Part shown: piece by piece, positions 26,385 to 34,595 of the stretch
Numbering within the stretch: the stretch's first letter is position 1
Layout of the letters: each line of letters opens with the position of its first letter
DNA from: Moraxellaceae bacterium
GTDB lineage: Bacteria > Pseudomonadota > Gammaproteobacteria > Pseudomonadales > Moraxellaceae
NCBI GenBank assembly: GCA_030646295.1
Contig: JAUSND010000019.1
Location: forward strand, 62,001 to 126,000
Length of the DNA: 64,000 bases
Direction of reading: 5' to 3'
Notes under the pieces: model-generated
What the model saw: the letters and a program-made list of their open reading frames with translations, nothing else
Told to the model about the DNA's origin: nothing
The model's database searches: none
Translations under genes and position numbers: made by a program

Positions 26385-27176
26385 TCAGTTCTCACCGATG
26401 GTGAATACGGGTATGCCACCCTGTCTGGCCGGTGTTTCAGCGGCCGTGCTGCGGGCAATGACGTTGTCGTGGGATGCATGCTGGCCGGCTTCATTGAACT
26501 CGGCCAGCAATCGTCCAATGCTCGGAATATGGATGCTGCGGCCATTGATCTCTATCAGTCCTGCCGTACGCAGTCGTGCCATGATGCGCGACAGGGTTTC
26601 GGGCTGCATGGAAAGCCGCGCCGCCACCAGGCGTTTGGGAAGCTGAAGGTCAATGTCGGCCGTCTCGGCTGACCGGTTTTCAAGATTTTGTATCAGGAAC
26701 AGTGCAAAGCGTTGCGTGGCGTTTTGCAGGGTCAGCGTTTCCAGTTCACCCAGACGCTGATGCAGGCGCACGCTCATGTGCCCCAGCAGGTGCAGGCAGC
26801 TTTTCGGATTTTCTTCCAGTAATTGCAGCATCAGGCGATTGGGAAAGCTGATCAGGTGCACGGGCTCCAGTGTTTCGGCACAGACCGGATAGACCGACTT
26901 CTGTGTGAACATCACGGCCTCGGCAAATGTTTGCCCGGGGTGAATGATTTCGACGACCTTTTCCTGTCCGTCCGCAGAGATGCGGAAGAGTTTGACGCGA
27001 CCTTTCAGCACCAGAAAAAATCGGTCAGCCTCCTGGCCCTGACGAATGAGCAGGGTGGTGCTGTCGTGACTGGACTCCAGCGTGGCAGCCAGCAGTCGCT
27101 CTTGCGCTGCCGGCTCCAGATGATGGATCAACGGATGTTGCAGTATCAGTCGTCGTAGTTCGGGAGACTGAATCAT
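26385..27176 (-). CDS. dnr: Crp/Fnr-family regulator, Dnr type
   Basis: This 263-residue regulator has an N-terminal cyclic-nucleotide-fold sensor domain (about 20-130), a long dimerisation helix and a C-terminal Crp-type helix-turn-helix (LVAARLSMQPETLSRIMARL). The E-x-x-SR recognition helix predicts binding to TTGAT-N4-ATCAA. The N-terminal cysteines that carry the FNR iron-sulfur cluster are missing. The segments QEKVVEIIHPGQTFAEAVMF and LETLTLQNATQRF resemble Pseudomonas Dnr, which senses NO through haem. It probably controls the neighbouring low-oxygen genes and nar. The start at 27176 has GGAG 10 bases upstream. A 25-residue C-terminal extension is unusual. Confidence 0.82.
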   Translation of the reverse strand: MIQSPELRRLILQHPLIHHLEPAAQERLLAATLESSHDSTTLLIRQGQEADRFFLVLKGRVKLFRISADGQEKVVEIIHPGQTFAEAVMFTQKSVYPVCAETLEPVHLISFPNRLMLQLLEENPKSCLHLLGHMSVRLHQRLGELETLTLQNATQRFALFLIQNLENRSAETADIDLQLPKRLVAARLSMQPETLSRIMARLRTAGLIEINGRSIHIPSIGRLLAEFNEAGQHASHDNVIARSTAAETPARQGGIPVFTIGEN

Positions 27177-27241
27177 GGTGCCATCGCTCCGCAGCAGAAA
27201 CGGCTGCCGCCTGGTGATTTGATGCCGGGCGATGCACCGCA

Positions 27242-27266
27242 ATACACATGTTCGCAGCATGTGTAT
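27242..27266. repeat. perfect 9-bp inverted repeat upstream of dnr
   Basis: ATACACATG and CATGTGTAT are separated by 7 bases, 66-90 bases upstream of the dnr start codon. The dyad is perfect and AT-poor regions surround it. It could be an operator for autoregulation by a dimeric protein. No T tract follows, so a terminator is unlikely. Confidence 0.6.
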
Positions 27267-27366
27267 CCGTATCAGTCCTGCAGCGCTTGCCTCATGCGTA
27301 TCAGCACAGGCAACAATACGCTCACCTCATCCTGTAATGAATACCACTTTCGAGAGAGGCGACGTG

Positions 27367-27855
27367 TCAGTTACGTAGCCAGTTCACCCGTACATGTGCC
27401 TCGCTGTCACTGTACTGGTATTCCGTATGCCCCTTGTAGGCGGCAGCCAGCGCATGACCAATACGCGTGGCCAGATGCATGCCCGTGGTGGTGACAACAA
27501 GGCCGTCAGGACTGCTGTTGCACTGCATGATGCGTTCCAGCGCGTGCTCGTTTTTTTCCCGGGCCTCCGTGTTGCGGACAAGGCTCAGGATTTCATCCTG
27601 ATGGGGGCCGATGAAGTCACCTGTTAGCGTCACGGTGCCTGCCGGTGCCTGGTCGGCAATGCGATGGCAGGCCGGACATGTCACCTCGTCGATATGGCCG
27701 TTGGCGGGAATGGCTTGCCAGCTCCAGCGGCCAGCCTGACAGGACGCACCGCATTCCGGGCATTTGGCCGGACCGCTCTGCCGCTGTTTGAGATAGGGGT
27801 CATGCAATTCGGTCTGGGGCAGTTTCTCCTGGCGACGATCACGAAATTTGTCCAT
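27367..27855 (-). CDS. BCAM0308-like zinc-ribbon protein
   Basis: This 162-residue protein has two CxxC pairs (CPECGASCQAGRW and CPACHRIAD) forming a likely zinc ribbon. A C-terminal domain follows (LVVTTTGMHLATRIGHAL ... HVRVNWLRN). It resembles the family I know as BCAM0308, named after a gene in the low-oxygen-activated locus of Burkholderia cenocepacia; the N-terminal part recalls the NMD3 zinc region. Function is unknown. The start at 27855 follows AGGA. The promoter is a perfect FNR-type box 100 bases upstream. Confidence 0.7.
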   Translation of the reverse strand: MDKFRDRRQEKLPQTELHDPYLKQRQSGPAKCPECGASCQAGRWSWQAIPANGHIDEVTCPACHRIADQAPAGTVTLTGDFIGPHQDEILSLVRNTEAREKNEHALERIMQCNSSPDGLVVTTTGMHLATRIGHALAAAYKGHTEYQYSDSEAHVRVNWLRN

Positions 27856-27927
27856 GGCTGGCGTCCTGTTGGGCTTCAAGAGCAAAGGGAGTGCCATCTG
27901 GCACCCCATCACAACACCAGTATAGGA

Positions 27928-27998
27928 GCCATACGAAAGCCTGTAGCTCCGGCCGTTGATTTGTATCAACTTCAGGGCTGATGACTCTCGTCTATGGT
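27928..27998. promoter_or_regulatory. divergent promoter pair around a perfect FNR/Dnr box
   Basis: TTGAT-TTGT-ATCAA (27956-27969, a 16-base palindrome with flanks) is a full consensus match. On the minus strand a -10 TATGGC (27928-27933) is centred 32 bases away. On the plus strand TATGGT (27993-27998) is centred 33 bases away. Both fit class II activation, so one box can drive the zinc-ribbon gene leftward and the phosphoribosyltransferase gene rightward. Confidence 0.75.
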
Positions 27999-28048
27999 TA
28001 CTGAAGGCGCCAGTCGCAAGGGTCTGGTGGGTGTGTCGAGGGGGTCTT

Positions 28049-28732
28049 ATGAGTCACAGGCTGCCACTGCGGGATCGGGTTGAGGCGGGTCGGCTGCTTG
28101 CCGCGGCCCTCATGCCATTGCAAGGCCAGCCGGATGTGCTGGTACTGGCCCTGCCGAGAGGTGGCTTGCCAGTGGCCGCGGAAATTGCACGGGCACTCCA
28201 CGCGCGACTGGATCTGCTGCTGGTCAGAAAGCTGGGTGTGCCGGGAAACGAGGAGCTGGCGATGGGTGCGATTGCCAGCGGGGGAGTGCAGGTACTGAAT
28301 GACCATGTCGTGCAGTATCTGGATGTTCCCCGCCATGCCATCGAGGAAGTCGCACGGCGGGAAAGGGTCGAGTTGCAGCGCCGGGATCACCTGTATCGCG
28401 GCTTGCGCCCGGTGCCGGTCTTGCGTGGGCAGCGCGTGATCATTGTTGATGACGGATTGGCGACAGGCGCCACGATGCGTGCTGCGATACAGGCCGTTCG
28501 CCAGCAGATGCCGTCTGAAATAATCATCGCCATTCCGGTTGGGGCCCAGGAGAGCGTCGCGACGGTGGCCAGGCTGGTGGACAAGGTTGTCTGCCTGTTT
28601 ACGCCGGAGCCATTCTCATCCATCGGGCAATGGTATGAGGAGTTTGGTCAGGTTTCTGATGAGGAGGTGCAGGCGCTGCTGCGGCAAGCGTGGGCACAGG
28701 AACCGGGAAAGGCAGGTCATCGTGGTGCATGA
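28049..28732 (+). CDS. phosphoribosyltransferase domain protein of low-oxygen cluster
   Basis: This 227-residue type I phosphoribosyltransferase has the PRPP-binding motif VIIVDDGLATGATM at about residues 130-143. An N-terminal part with LALPRGGLPVAAEIARAL is typical of the uncharacterised family often found beside or fused to dienelactone-hydrolase-like proteins. The substrate base is unknown. The start at 28049 has GAGGGG nearby. The last 11 bases overlap the hydrolase gene, indicating coupling. Expression probably comes from the rightward FNR-type promoter. Confidence 0.8.
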   Translation: MSHRLPLRDRVEAGRLLAAALMPLQGQPDVLVLALPRGGLPVAAEIARALHARLDLLLVRKLGVPGNEELAMGAIASGGVQVLNDHVVQYLDVPRHAIEEVARRERVELQRRDHLYRGLRPVPVLRGQRVIIVDDGLATGATMRAAIQAVRQQMPSEIIIAIPVGAQESVATVARLVDKVVCLFTPEPFSSIGQWYEEFGQVSDEEVQALLRQAWAQEPGKAGHRGA

Positions 28733-29399
28733 AAATTTCATGATACGGCCGGTGACCTTCATGTTTGCAGATGTGCAGCTGCATGGTGAGCTTTCTGTGC
28801 CTGAGCACCCGGAAGGCCTCGTGGTATTTGTGCACGGCAGTGGCAGTAGCCGTTTCAGTCCGCGCAACCAGGGTGTGGCTCGCTATTTCAATGAGCGTGG
28901 TCTGGCGACCCTGTTGTTTGATTTGCTGGGTGTGGATGAACAGCGCATTGACGATGTTACGCGTGAGTTCCGTTTTGATATTCCCCGGCTGACGCAGCGA
29001 CTGGTGCGTGTGATTGATTCCTTGCAACGCGACAGGGATGTTGCTGCTCTGGGTACGGGATTGTTTGGCGCCAGCACTGGTGCTGCCGCTGCCCTGATGG
29101 CAGCGGCAATACGGCCCGATGTGGTTCGTGCAGTGGTGTCACGTGGTGGACGGGTTGATCTTGCAGCTGGCGCGCTGCCGAAGGTACGTTCGCCGGTTCT
29201 GATGATTGTCGGGAGCGACGATCATGAGGTGCTGGCCCTTAATCGCAACAGTGGCCGGCACCTGGGAGGTGAGCAGCACGTTGCCGTCGTGCAGGGCGCG
29301 CCCCATCTTTTTGATGAGCCCGGCACACTGGAGGAAGTGGCCCGGCTTTCTGCAGACTGGTTCCTGCAGCGTTTGCCATGCCGCAGTTCCCCTGCATGA
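28722..29399 (+). CDS. dienelactone hydrolase-like alpha/beta hydrolase
   Basis: This 225-residue alpha/beta hydrolase has an oxyanion-hole segment FVHGSGSSRFSPRN, a nucleophile elbow LFGASTGAAAAL (Ser in G-A-S-T-G), Asp in IVGSDDHEV and His in QGAPHLFDEPG. It therefore keeps a full Ser-Asp-His triad. The substrate is unknown. The start is most likely GTG at 28722, with GGCAGG upstream and overlapping the phosphoribosyltransferase stop; GTG 28725 and ATG 28740 are alternatives. Homologues are often fused to the same phosphoribosyltransferase, so the two probably work together. Confidence 0.8.
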   Translation: MVHENFMIRPVTFMFADVQLHGELSVPEHPEGLVVFVHGSGSSRFSPRNQGVARYFNERGLATLLFDLLGVDEQRIDDVTREFRFDIPRLTQRLVRVIDSLQRDRDVAALGTGLFGASTGAAAALMAAAIRPDVVRAVVSRGGRVDLAAGALPKVRSPVLMIVGSDDHEVLALNRNSGRHLGGEQHVAVVQGAPHLFDEPGTLEEVARLSADWFLQRLPCRSSPA

Positions 29400-29406
29400 C
29401 GGGGTT

Positions 29407-29967
29407 TCAGTTGTGACGGCGCCAGACATCGACACGGAAGTCCGCTTCGTAGGGCGGTACATTGCATTCAATGACGTCACTGGCAGCAACCTGCAGCCGT
29501 ATACCCGTGATGTCTGCATGCACCGGCTGTGTGCCGACGCAGCGATCGACCAGCACGGCCGTGCGTACCTCCTGCGCGCCAATACGTGCCAGCCAGGCGC
29601 AGGTGCGCAGCAATGAATGCCCCTGATACAGCACATCATCCACAACCAGTAGCGTGGTGTTTTTCAGGTCAAGTCCGGCTAGCGCGGGATTTTCTTCCAG
29701 TGCGGTGTCGGCATGAAGCAGTTCAAGGTTGTCCGCATAGCGTTTGACCTTGAGCGGGTAAAGCGGAATGCCGGTATTCCCGCGCAGCACGGACAGGCGC
29801 GACTGCAGCATTCTGGCCAGCGGTTCGCCACGGCGTAAAATGCCGATCAGTGCGAGCGGTTTGTCTGCATGCAAGAGTGCAGTAGCCCGATGTGCCATTT
29901 CATCCAGCACGGCTTCCAGTTCGGTTGCCGAGTAAAGGCAAAAGCGCTGCCCGTTGTCTGCCGTCAT
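29407..29967 (-). CDS. PyrR-type phosphoribosyltransferase
   Basis: The 186-residue protein has the PRPP motif LLVVDDVLYQGHSLLR at about residues 105-120 and the PyrR-like block AVLVDRCVGTQPVHAD. An N-terminal ALIGILRRGEPLARML fits the uracil/hypoxanthine-type phosphoribosyltransferase fold. It could be a uracil phosphoribosyltransferase or a PyrR-like regulator; the substrate cannot be fixed by eye. It lies convergent to the hydrolase, with only 7 bases between stops, so it is not in the same operon but completes the cluster. Confidence 0.75.
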   Translation of the reverse strand: MTADNGQRFCLYSATELEAVLDEMAHRATALLHADKPLALIGILRRGEPLARMLQSRLSVLRGNTGIPLYPLKVKRYADNLELLHADTALEENPALAGLDLKNTTLLVVDDVLYQGHSLLRTCAWLARIGAQEVRTAVLVDRCVGTQPVHADITGIRLQVAASDVIECNVPPYEADFRVDVWRRHN

Positions 29968-30084
29968 GACGTTTCACTGCCAGAAGGGGATTTCTCCCAA
30001 GGCTAGCAGATCCCTGATGAAAGTCAGGCGTGTGATCTGGCGGCATATCGGTCAGGGGGATGGGGCTGGATTTGATGTAATACA

Positions 30085-30112
30085 GAAAAGCCACGCTTTT
30101 GCGTGGCTTTTC
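30085..30112. terminator. rho-independent terminator downstream of ychF
   Basis: A perfect 12-bp stem (gaaaagccacgc/gcgtggcttttc) carries a TTTT loop. The stem ends provide A and T runs for either direction. It lies 28 bases after the ychF stop on the minus strand. Confidence 0.85.
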
Positions 30113-30139
30113 CGGGCTTGCATCGGGTGTTGCTGCTGT

Positions 30140-31231
30140 TTAAACGTTGAAGCGGAAGTGCATTACGTCGCCGTCCTTGACGATGTACTCCTTGCCTTCC
30201 AGACGCCATTTGCCGGCTTCCTTGGCCCCGGCTTCACCGTTGTACTTCACGAAGTCTTCATAGGCGATGACTTCGGCACGGATAAAGCCTTTTTCAAAGT
30301 CGGTGTGAATGACACCGGCAGCCTGCGGGGCGGTGGCACCGACCTTGATGGTCCAGGCGCGCACTTCTTTCACGCCAGCGGTGAAGTAAGTCTGCAGACC
30401 CAGCAGCTGGTAGCCGGCACGTATCACGCGATTGAGGCCCGGTTCTTCCATGCCCAGGGTTTCGAGGAATTCCACCTTGTCAGCTTCGTCCAGTTCGGCA
30501 ATTTCGGACTCGATCTTGTTGCAGATCGGCACCACAAGTGCGTTTTCTGATTCGGCATACTTCACCACGGCATCCAGGTGCGGATTGTTGTCAAAGCCGT
30601 CTTCCGAGACGTTGGCGATGTACATCACCGGCTTGGTGGTGATGAGGCAGAGCGGGCGGAGTATGGCCAGTTCGTCGGCGTTCAGGTTCATGGTGCGCAC
30701 GCGCAGGCCTTCGGTGAGCGTCGGCAGCACTTTTTCCATCACCACTTTCAGGGCCTGGGCTTCCTTGTCGCCACCCTTGGCCTGTTTTTCCACGCGCTTG
30801 AGGGCTTTTTCAACCGTATCAAGATCGGCCAGTGCCAGTTCCATGTTGATGATCTCGATGTCATCGACCGGATTGATGCGGTTGGATACGTGAATGACAT
30901 TGTCATCCTCGAAGCAGCGCACGACGTGGGCGATGGCATCGGTTTCACGGATATTGGCCAGAAACTGGTTGCCCAGACCTTCACCCTTGGAGGCCCCGGC
31001 GACAAGGCCGGCAATGTCCACGAACTCGATGGTGGCAGGCTGGATGCGCTGCGGCTTCACGATGGCCGACAGGGCGTCCTGACGGGGATCGGGCACGGGC
31101 ACAATGCCGGTATTGGGCTCAATGGTGCAGAACGGAAAGTTTTCCGCCGCGATACCGGCCTTGGTCAGTGCATTGAACAGGGTGGATTTGCCAACGTTGG
31201 GAAGCCCGACGATACCGCAATTGATAGCCAT
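30140..31231 (-). CDS. ychF: redox-responsive ATPase YchF (OLA1)
   Basis: This 363-residue Obg-family P-loop NTPase prefers ATP. The N-terminal Walker A is [14 protein letters not shown] and G3 is [16 protein letters not shown] coiled-coil insert follows, and a C-terminal TGS domain ends [11 protein letters not shown]. It is ribosome-associated and involved in stress responses in other bacteria. It lies 87 bases downstream of pth, as in many gammaproteobacteria. Confidence 0.96.
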   Translation of the reverse strand: MAINCGIVGLPNVGKSTLFNALTKAGIAAENFPFCTIEPNTGIVPVPDPRQDALSAIVKPQRIQPATIEFVDIAGLVAGASKGEGLGNQFLANIRETDAIAHVVRCFEDDNVIHVSNRINPVDDIEIINMELALADLDTVEKALKRVEKQAKGGDKEAQALKVVMEKVLPTLTEGLRVRTMNLNADELAILRPLCLITTKPVMYIANVSEDGFDNNPHLDAVVKYAESENALVVPICNKIESEIAELDEADKVEFLETLGMEEPGLNRVIRAGYQLLGLQTYFTAGVKEVRAWTIKVGATAPQAAGVIHTDFEKGFIRAEVIAYEDFVKYNGEAGAKEAGKWRLEGKEYIVKDGDVMHFRFNV

Positions 31232-31318
31232 TTTTTTGCCTCGCAGGTCAGGGCGCGATTACCGCTCCCCAACGAAAAAACCTAACGAAAAAACCTGGAA
31301 AATGCGTTCCTGAAAAAG

Positions 31319-31903
31319 TCAGGCCTTGAAACCGTTCAGCTTGTTCATTACTGCCGCCAGTTTGCCGGCGACAAGGTCATCACTCAGTGCTTCGGCGGCA
31401 TCCAGTGCAGCCTCGATCTTTTCCTGTTCCGTGGCGGGTGCCTTGCCCAGCACATAGTTCGATACCTGTTTGGCATCGCCGGGGTGGCCAATACCGACAC
31501 GCAGGCGGTGAAAGCCGTTCTGGTTGGCCAGTGCGGGAATGATGTCGCGCAACCCGTTGTGACCGCCATGGCCGCCGCCGGTTTTCAGGCGGATGGTGCC
31601 AGGGGGCAGGTCGAGTTCGTCATGCGCCACGAGAATCTCGTCCGGAAGAATCTTGAAGAAGGTGGCCAGTGCGCCAACCGACTGTCCGGAGCGGTTCATG
31701 AAGGTGGTGGGGATCAGCAGGCGCAGATCCTGTCCGTTTACCGTGCCACGTCCGCTGATGCCGAAATATTTCGGTTCGGGACTCAGGCGGATGCCGTATT
31801 TGTCGGCAAGCCGCTCCACAAACCACTGACCGGCATTGTGCCGGGTGGCCGCGTATTCGGGGCCCGGATTTCCAAGGCCGACGATCAGGCGAAGTGTGGT
31901 CAT
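31319..31903 (-). CDS. pth: peptidyl-tRNA hydrolase
   Basis: Pth frees tRNA from prematurely released peptidyl-tRNA. The 194-residue protein has the conserved [19 protein letters not shown] (catalytic His near 20), [10 protein letters not shown] and [11 protein letters not shown], and the [11 protein letters not shown] motif. It lies between rplY and ychF on the minus strand, and a terminator separates it from rplY. Confidence 0.97.
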   Translation of the reverse strand: MTTLRLIVGLGNPGPEYAATRHNAGQWFVERLADKYGIRLSPEPKYFGISGRGTVNGQDLRLLIPTTFMNRSGQSVGALATFFKILPDEILVAHDELDLPPGTIRLKTGGGHGGHNGLRDIIPALANQNGFHRLRVGIGHPGDAKQVSNYVLGKAPATEQEKIEAALDAAEALSDDLVAGKLAAVMNKLNGFKA

Positions 31904-31935
31904 GGTGTGCTGCTGTCTTGGTGCGTCATCTGAAT

Positions 31936-31960
31936 AAAAAAACGGGGCCCAGAGGCCCCG
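31936..31960 (-). terminator. rho-independent terminator after rplY
   Basis: On the minus strand a 7-bp GC stem (cggggcc/ggccccg, 31943-31949 with 31954-31960) with a 4-base loop is followed by seven T. It lies 25 bases after the rplY stop, so pth probably also has its own promoter or depends on read-through. Confidence 0.85.
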
Positions 31961-31984
31961 CTTTTGTCGTGCATCGGGCCGCGA

Positions 31985-32581
31985 TTACGCGTCGGCCGTG
32001 CTCTTGTGCACGTTTGCGATCGGCTGATCGTAATCGTGACCAAGGGCCAGTGACGGAATTTCCACACCGGCTGGCAGGACGATGCTGGACAGATGCAGGG
32101 TGGTACCCACATGCACATCCTTCATGTCCACAGCGATGTATTCCGGCAGGTTGGCTGGCAGACAGGCGATTTCCACTTCGTTGGCCATGATGGCCAGCGC
32201 GCCGCCTTCGGTCTTCACGCCAACACAGGTGTCCTGGTTCAGATAGTGCAGGGGCACCTTCATCACCAGCTTGTGGGTGGCGTCAACACGCAGGAAGTCA
32301 GCGTGCATCGGGGTGTTCTTGGCCGGGTGACGCTGCAGGGACTTGATAACGGCCTGCTGTGGCTTGCCATCGATGTTGATGGTCAGCACGTGCGAGTAGA
32401 AGGCTTCGTTTTCCAGGGCCTTGACCAGTTCCCTCAGCTCGAGAGTGATGGACTGTGCAGCTTCCTTGCCACCGTAGATCACGGCGGGGAGTTTGGCTTC
32501 CAGACGACGCAGGCGGCGGCTCGCACCTTTCCCTTCGTCTGTCCGGGCCTGGGCATTCAGAGTAAAGCTAACGGCGGACAT
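31985..32581 (-). CDS. rplY: 50S ribosomal protein L25 (general stress protein CTC type)
   Basis: This 198-residue L25 binds 5S rRNA through its N-terminal domain (LNAQARTDEGKGASRRLR at the start). It carries the additional C-terminal TL5/CTC beta domain, making it the long form. It is encoded about 100 bases downstream of prs, the usual order in Pseudomonadales. Confidence 0.95.
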   Translation of the reverse strand: MSAVSFTLNAQARTDEGKGASRRLRRLEAKLPAVIYGGKEAAQSITLELRELVKALENEAFYSHVLTINIDGKPQQAVIKSLQRHPAKNTPMHADFLRVDATHKLVMKVPLHYLNQDTCVGVKTEGGALAIMANEVEIACLPANLPEYIAVDMKDVHVGTTLHLSSIVLPAGVEIPSLALGHDYDQPIANVHKSTADA

Positions 32582-32683
32582 GTGATGTCTCCAGTTATGC
32601 CGTCATCACCCTGCGACCAGGTGTTGACGGGGTTCAAATCCGGGCGGGATTGCCCGGCAGTACATCGGCGGATGCGCAGGTGC

Positions 32684-33634
32684 TTACAGCACCTCGAACA
32701 TCGCGCTGATGGATTCTTCGTTATTGATGCGACGCACGGTCTCGGCCAGCATCGCGGACAGCGATACCTGACGGATGCGACCGGTGGCGAGCGCTTCTTC
32801 GGTGAGCGGAATGGTATCGGTCACCACCAGCTCGTCGAGCACGGAATTCTTGATGTTGGCAATCGCCGGACCGGACAGCACGGCGTGCGTGCAATAAGCC
32901 AGTACGCGACGGGCGCCGTGTTCTTTCAGGGCGGCAGCCGCCTTGCACAGGGTGCCGGCAGTATCGACCATGTCATCCACGATGACGCAGTCACGGCCCT
33001 TTACTTCACCGATGATGTGCATCACCTGCGATTCGTTGGCCTTGGGACGGCGCTTGTCGATGATGGCCAGGTCGGCTTCGTCCAGCTGCTTGGCAACCGC
33101 ACGTGCACGCACCACGCCGCCCACATCCGGCGACACCACCATCAGGTTGTCGTAACCCTGTTTCTGGATGTCGGCCAGCAGCACGGGCGAGGCATAGATG
33201 TTGTCGACCGGAATGTCGAAGAAACCCTGAATCTGGTCGGCATGCAGGTCGACGGTCAGCACGCGGTCCACGCCCACGGTCGTCAGCATGTCGGCAACGA
33301 TCTTGGCGGTAATCGGCACACGTGCCGAACGGACACGACGGTCCTGACGGGCATAACCGAAATACGGAATCACCGCAGTGATGCGACCCGCCGAGGCGCG
33401 GCGCAGGGCGTCGGCCATGACAATCATTTCCATCAGGTTGTCATTGGTGGGATTGCACGTGGACTGCAGGACAAAAACGTCCTTGCCACGCACGTTGTCG
33501 TTGATCTCGATCTGGATTTCGCCATCAGAGAAGCGGCCCACGTGCGCATCGCCCAGCGGCGTGTGCAGGTGAGTGGCGACCTTGCGGGCCAGTTCGGGAT
33601 TGGCGTTGCCGGTAAACAGGACCAGATTGGGCAT
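32684..33634 (-). CDS. prs: ribose-phosphate pyrophosphokinase
   Basis: Prs makes PRPP from ribose-5-phosphate and ATP, the substrate for nucleotide, His and Trp synthesis and for the two phosphoribosyltransferases nearby. The 316-residue protein has the flexible-loop motif [28 protein letters not shown] and the PRPP loop [14 protein letters not shown]. The start at 33634 matches the conserved [16 protein letters not shown] opening. A longer frame would run into the tRNA gene. Confidence 0.97.
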   Translation of the reverse strand: MPNLVLFTGNANPELARKVATHLHTPLGDAHVGRFSDGEIQIEINDNVRGKDVFVLQSTCNPTNDNLMEMIVMADALRRASAGRITAVIPYFGYARQDRRVRSARVPITAKIVADMLTTVGVDRVLTVDLHADQIQGFFDIPVDNIYASPVLLADIQKQGYDNLMVVSPDVGGVVRARAVAKQLDEADLAIIDKRRPKANESQVMHIIGEVKGRDCVIVDDMVDTAGTLCKAAAALKEHGARRVLAYCTHAVLSGPAIANIKNSVLDELVVTDTIPLTEEALATGRIRQVSLSAMLAETVRRINNEESISAMFEVL

Positions 33635-33661
33635 GACTGTGCTTTCGGCTGACTGGAAAAA

Positions 33662-33736
33662 TGGCAGGGGCGGCTGGATTCGAACCAACGCATGGCGGGA
33701 TCAAAACCCGCTGCCTTACCGCTTGGCGACGCCCCT
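33662..33736 (-). tRNA. tRNA-Gln (TTG)
   Basis: A 75-base cloverleaf is read on the minus strand. The acceptor stem is AGGGGCG/CGCCCCT, the D-arm contains CGCCAAGCGGTAAGGC, and the anticodon stem GCGGG/CCCGC encloses TTTTGAT (anticodon TTG). The T-arm has GGTTCGAATCC and the 3' GCCA is encoded. It closely resembles E. coli tRNA-Gln. Its first two bases overlap the TAG stop of ispE, so it must be cut out of the ispE-prs transcript. Confidence 0.94.
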
Positions 33737-34595
33737 AGGATTCTTGTTTCAGTGCGGCCAGCGCGACATGGGCAGGAGACTGGTTGCAGCCACGACTCAC
33801 AAAGCCCGGAATGGGGCTGGTGGCCAGCAGGTGCTCCGCCGTTGCGCGATCCGGGCAGGCAATAAAGCAGCAGGCGCCGGTCCCCGTCATGCGGGCGGTA
33901 CCATGCTGAGCCAGCCAGTTCAGGGCCGCATCTACTTCAGGAGAGAGCTGGCGCACGATGTTTTCACAGTCGTTGCGAACGCTCCGGGCAAGCCCCCCCC
34001 CGAGAAAGGCGGCTACTGTAATGGCGGGGGTATGACGTGTCAATTGCGGGTGGCGGAAGACATCGGCGGTACTGACATGCGCATCCGGGGTCAGCACCAG
34101 GTACCAGGGCTCCGGAATGTCGACCGGCGTCAGGCTTTCGCCGACGCCTTCGGCCCAGGCCGCCTGTCCGCGCACAAAGACCGGGACGTCGGCACCCAGG
34201 CTCAGGCCAAGCCGGGCCAGCTCATCCAGTGGCAGGCGCAGGGCCCAGAGGTGGTTGAGTCCCAGCAGGGCAGTGGCGGCATCCGACGAGCCGCCGCCAA
34301 TGCCGCCGCCCATGGGCAGGCGCTTCTCCAGCAGGATGTCGGCACCAGCCGTGCAGCCGGTATGGGCTTGGAGCAGGCGGGCGGCCCGCACGATCAGGTT
34401 GGTCCCGGCCGGCACCCCGGGTAGTTCGGGGGACAGATGAATGTCGCCGTCCGTGCGGGTGCGGAAGTGCAGGGTGTCGGCCTGCTCAAGGAACTGGAAG
34501 ACGGTCTGCAACAGGTGATAGCCATCCGCCCGGCGACCGGTGATGTGCAGGAACAGGTTGAGCTTGGCCGGGGCGGGCAGGGTCAGGTGTTTCAT
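33735..34595 (-). CDS. ispE: 4-diphosphocytidyl-2-C-methyl-D-erythritol kinase IspE
   Basis: This GHMP kinase of the MEP isoprenoid pathway has 286 residues. Near the N-terminus are the substrate Lys in PAPAKLNLFLH and the RADGYHLL motif. The ATP-binding glycine-rich loop is PMGGGIGGGSSDAATALLGL, and GTGACCF lies near the C-terminus. It overlaps lolB by ATGA, and its stop overlaps tRNA-Gln. It shows that the organism makes isoprenoids by MEP, which makes the HMG-CoA reductase at 56144 notable. Confidence 0.96.
   Translation of the reverse strand: MKHLTLPAPAKLNLFLHITGRRADGYHLLQTVFQFLEQADTLHFRTRTDGDIHLSPELPGVPAGTNLIVRAARLLQAHTGCTAGADILLEKRLPMGGGIGGGSSDAATALLGLNHLWALRLPLDELARLGLSLGADVPVFVRGQAAWAEGVGESLTPVDIPEPWYLVLTPDAHVSTADVFRHPQLTRHTPAITVAAFLGGGLARSVRNDCENIVRQLSPEVDAALNWLAQHGTARMTGTGACCFIACPDRATAEHLLATSPIPGFVSRGCNQSPAHVALAALKQES

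Noticed and set aside
30014-30027. CTGAT-GAAA-GTCAG as an FNR box for the PyrR-like gene
   Set aside because: Three mismatches to consensus and no -10 at the required spacing.
32093-33652. 519-residue ORF antisense to prs and rplY
   Set aside because: Both minus-strand genes are unmistakable; the plus-strand frame has no known domain and is a shadow of GC-rich codon use.
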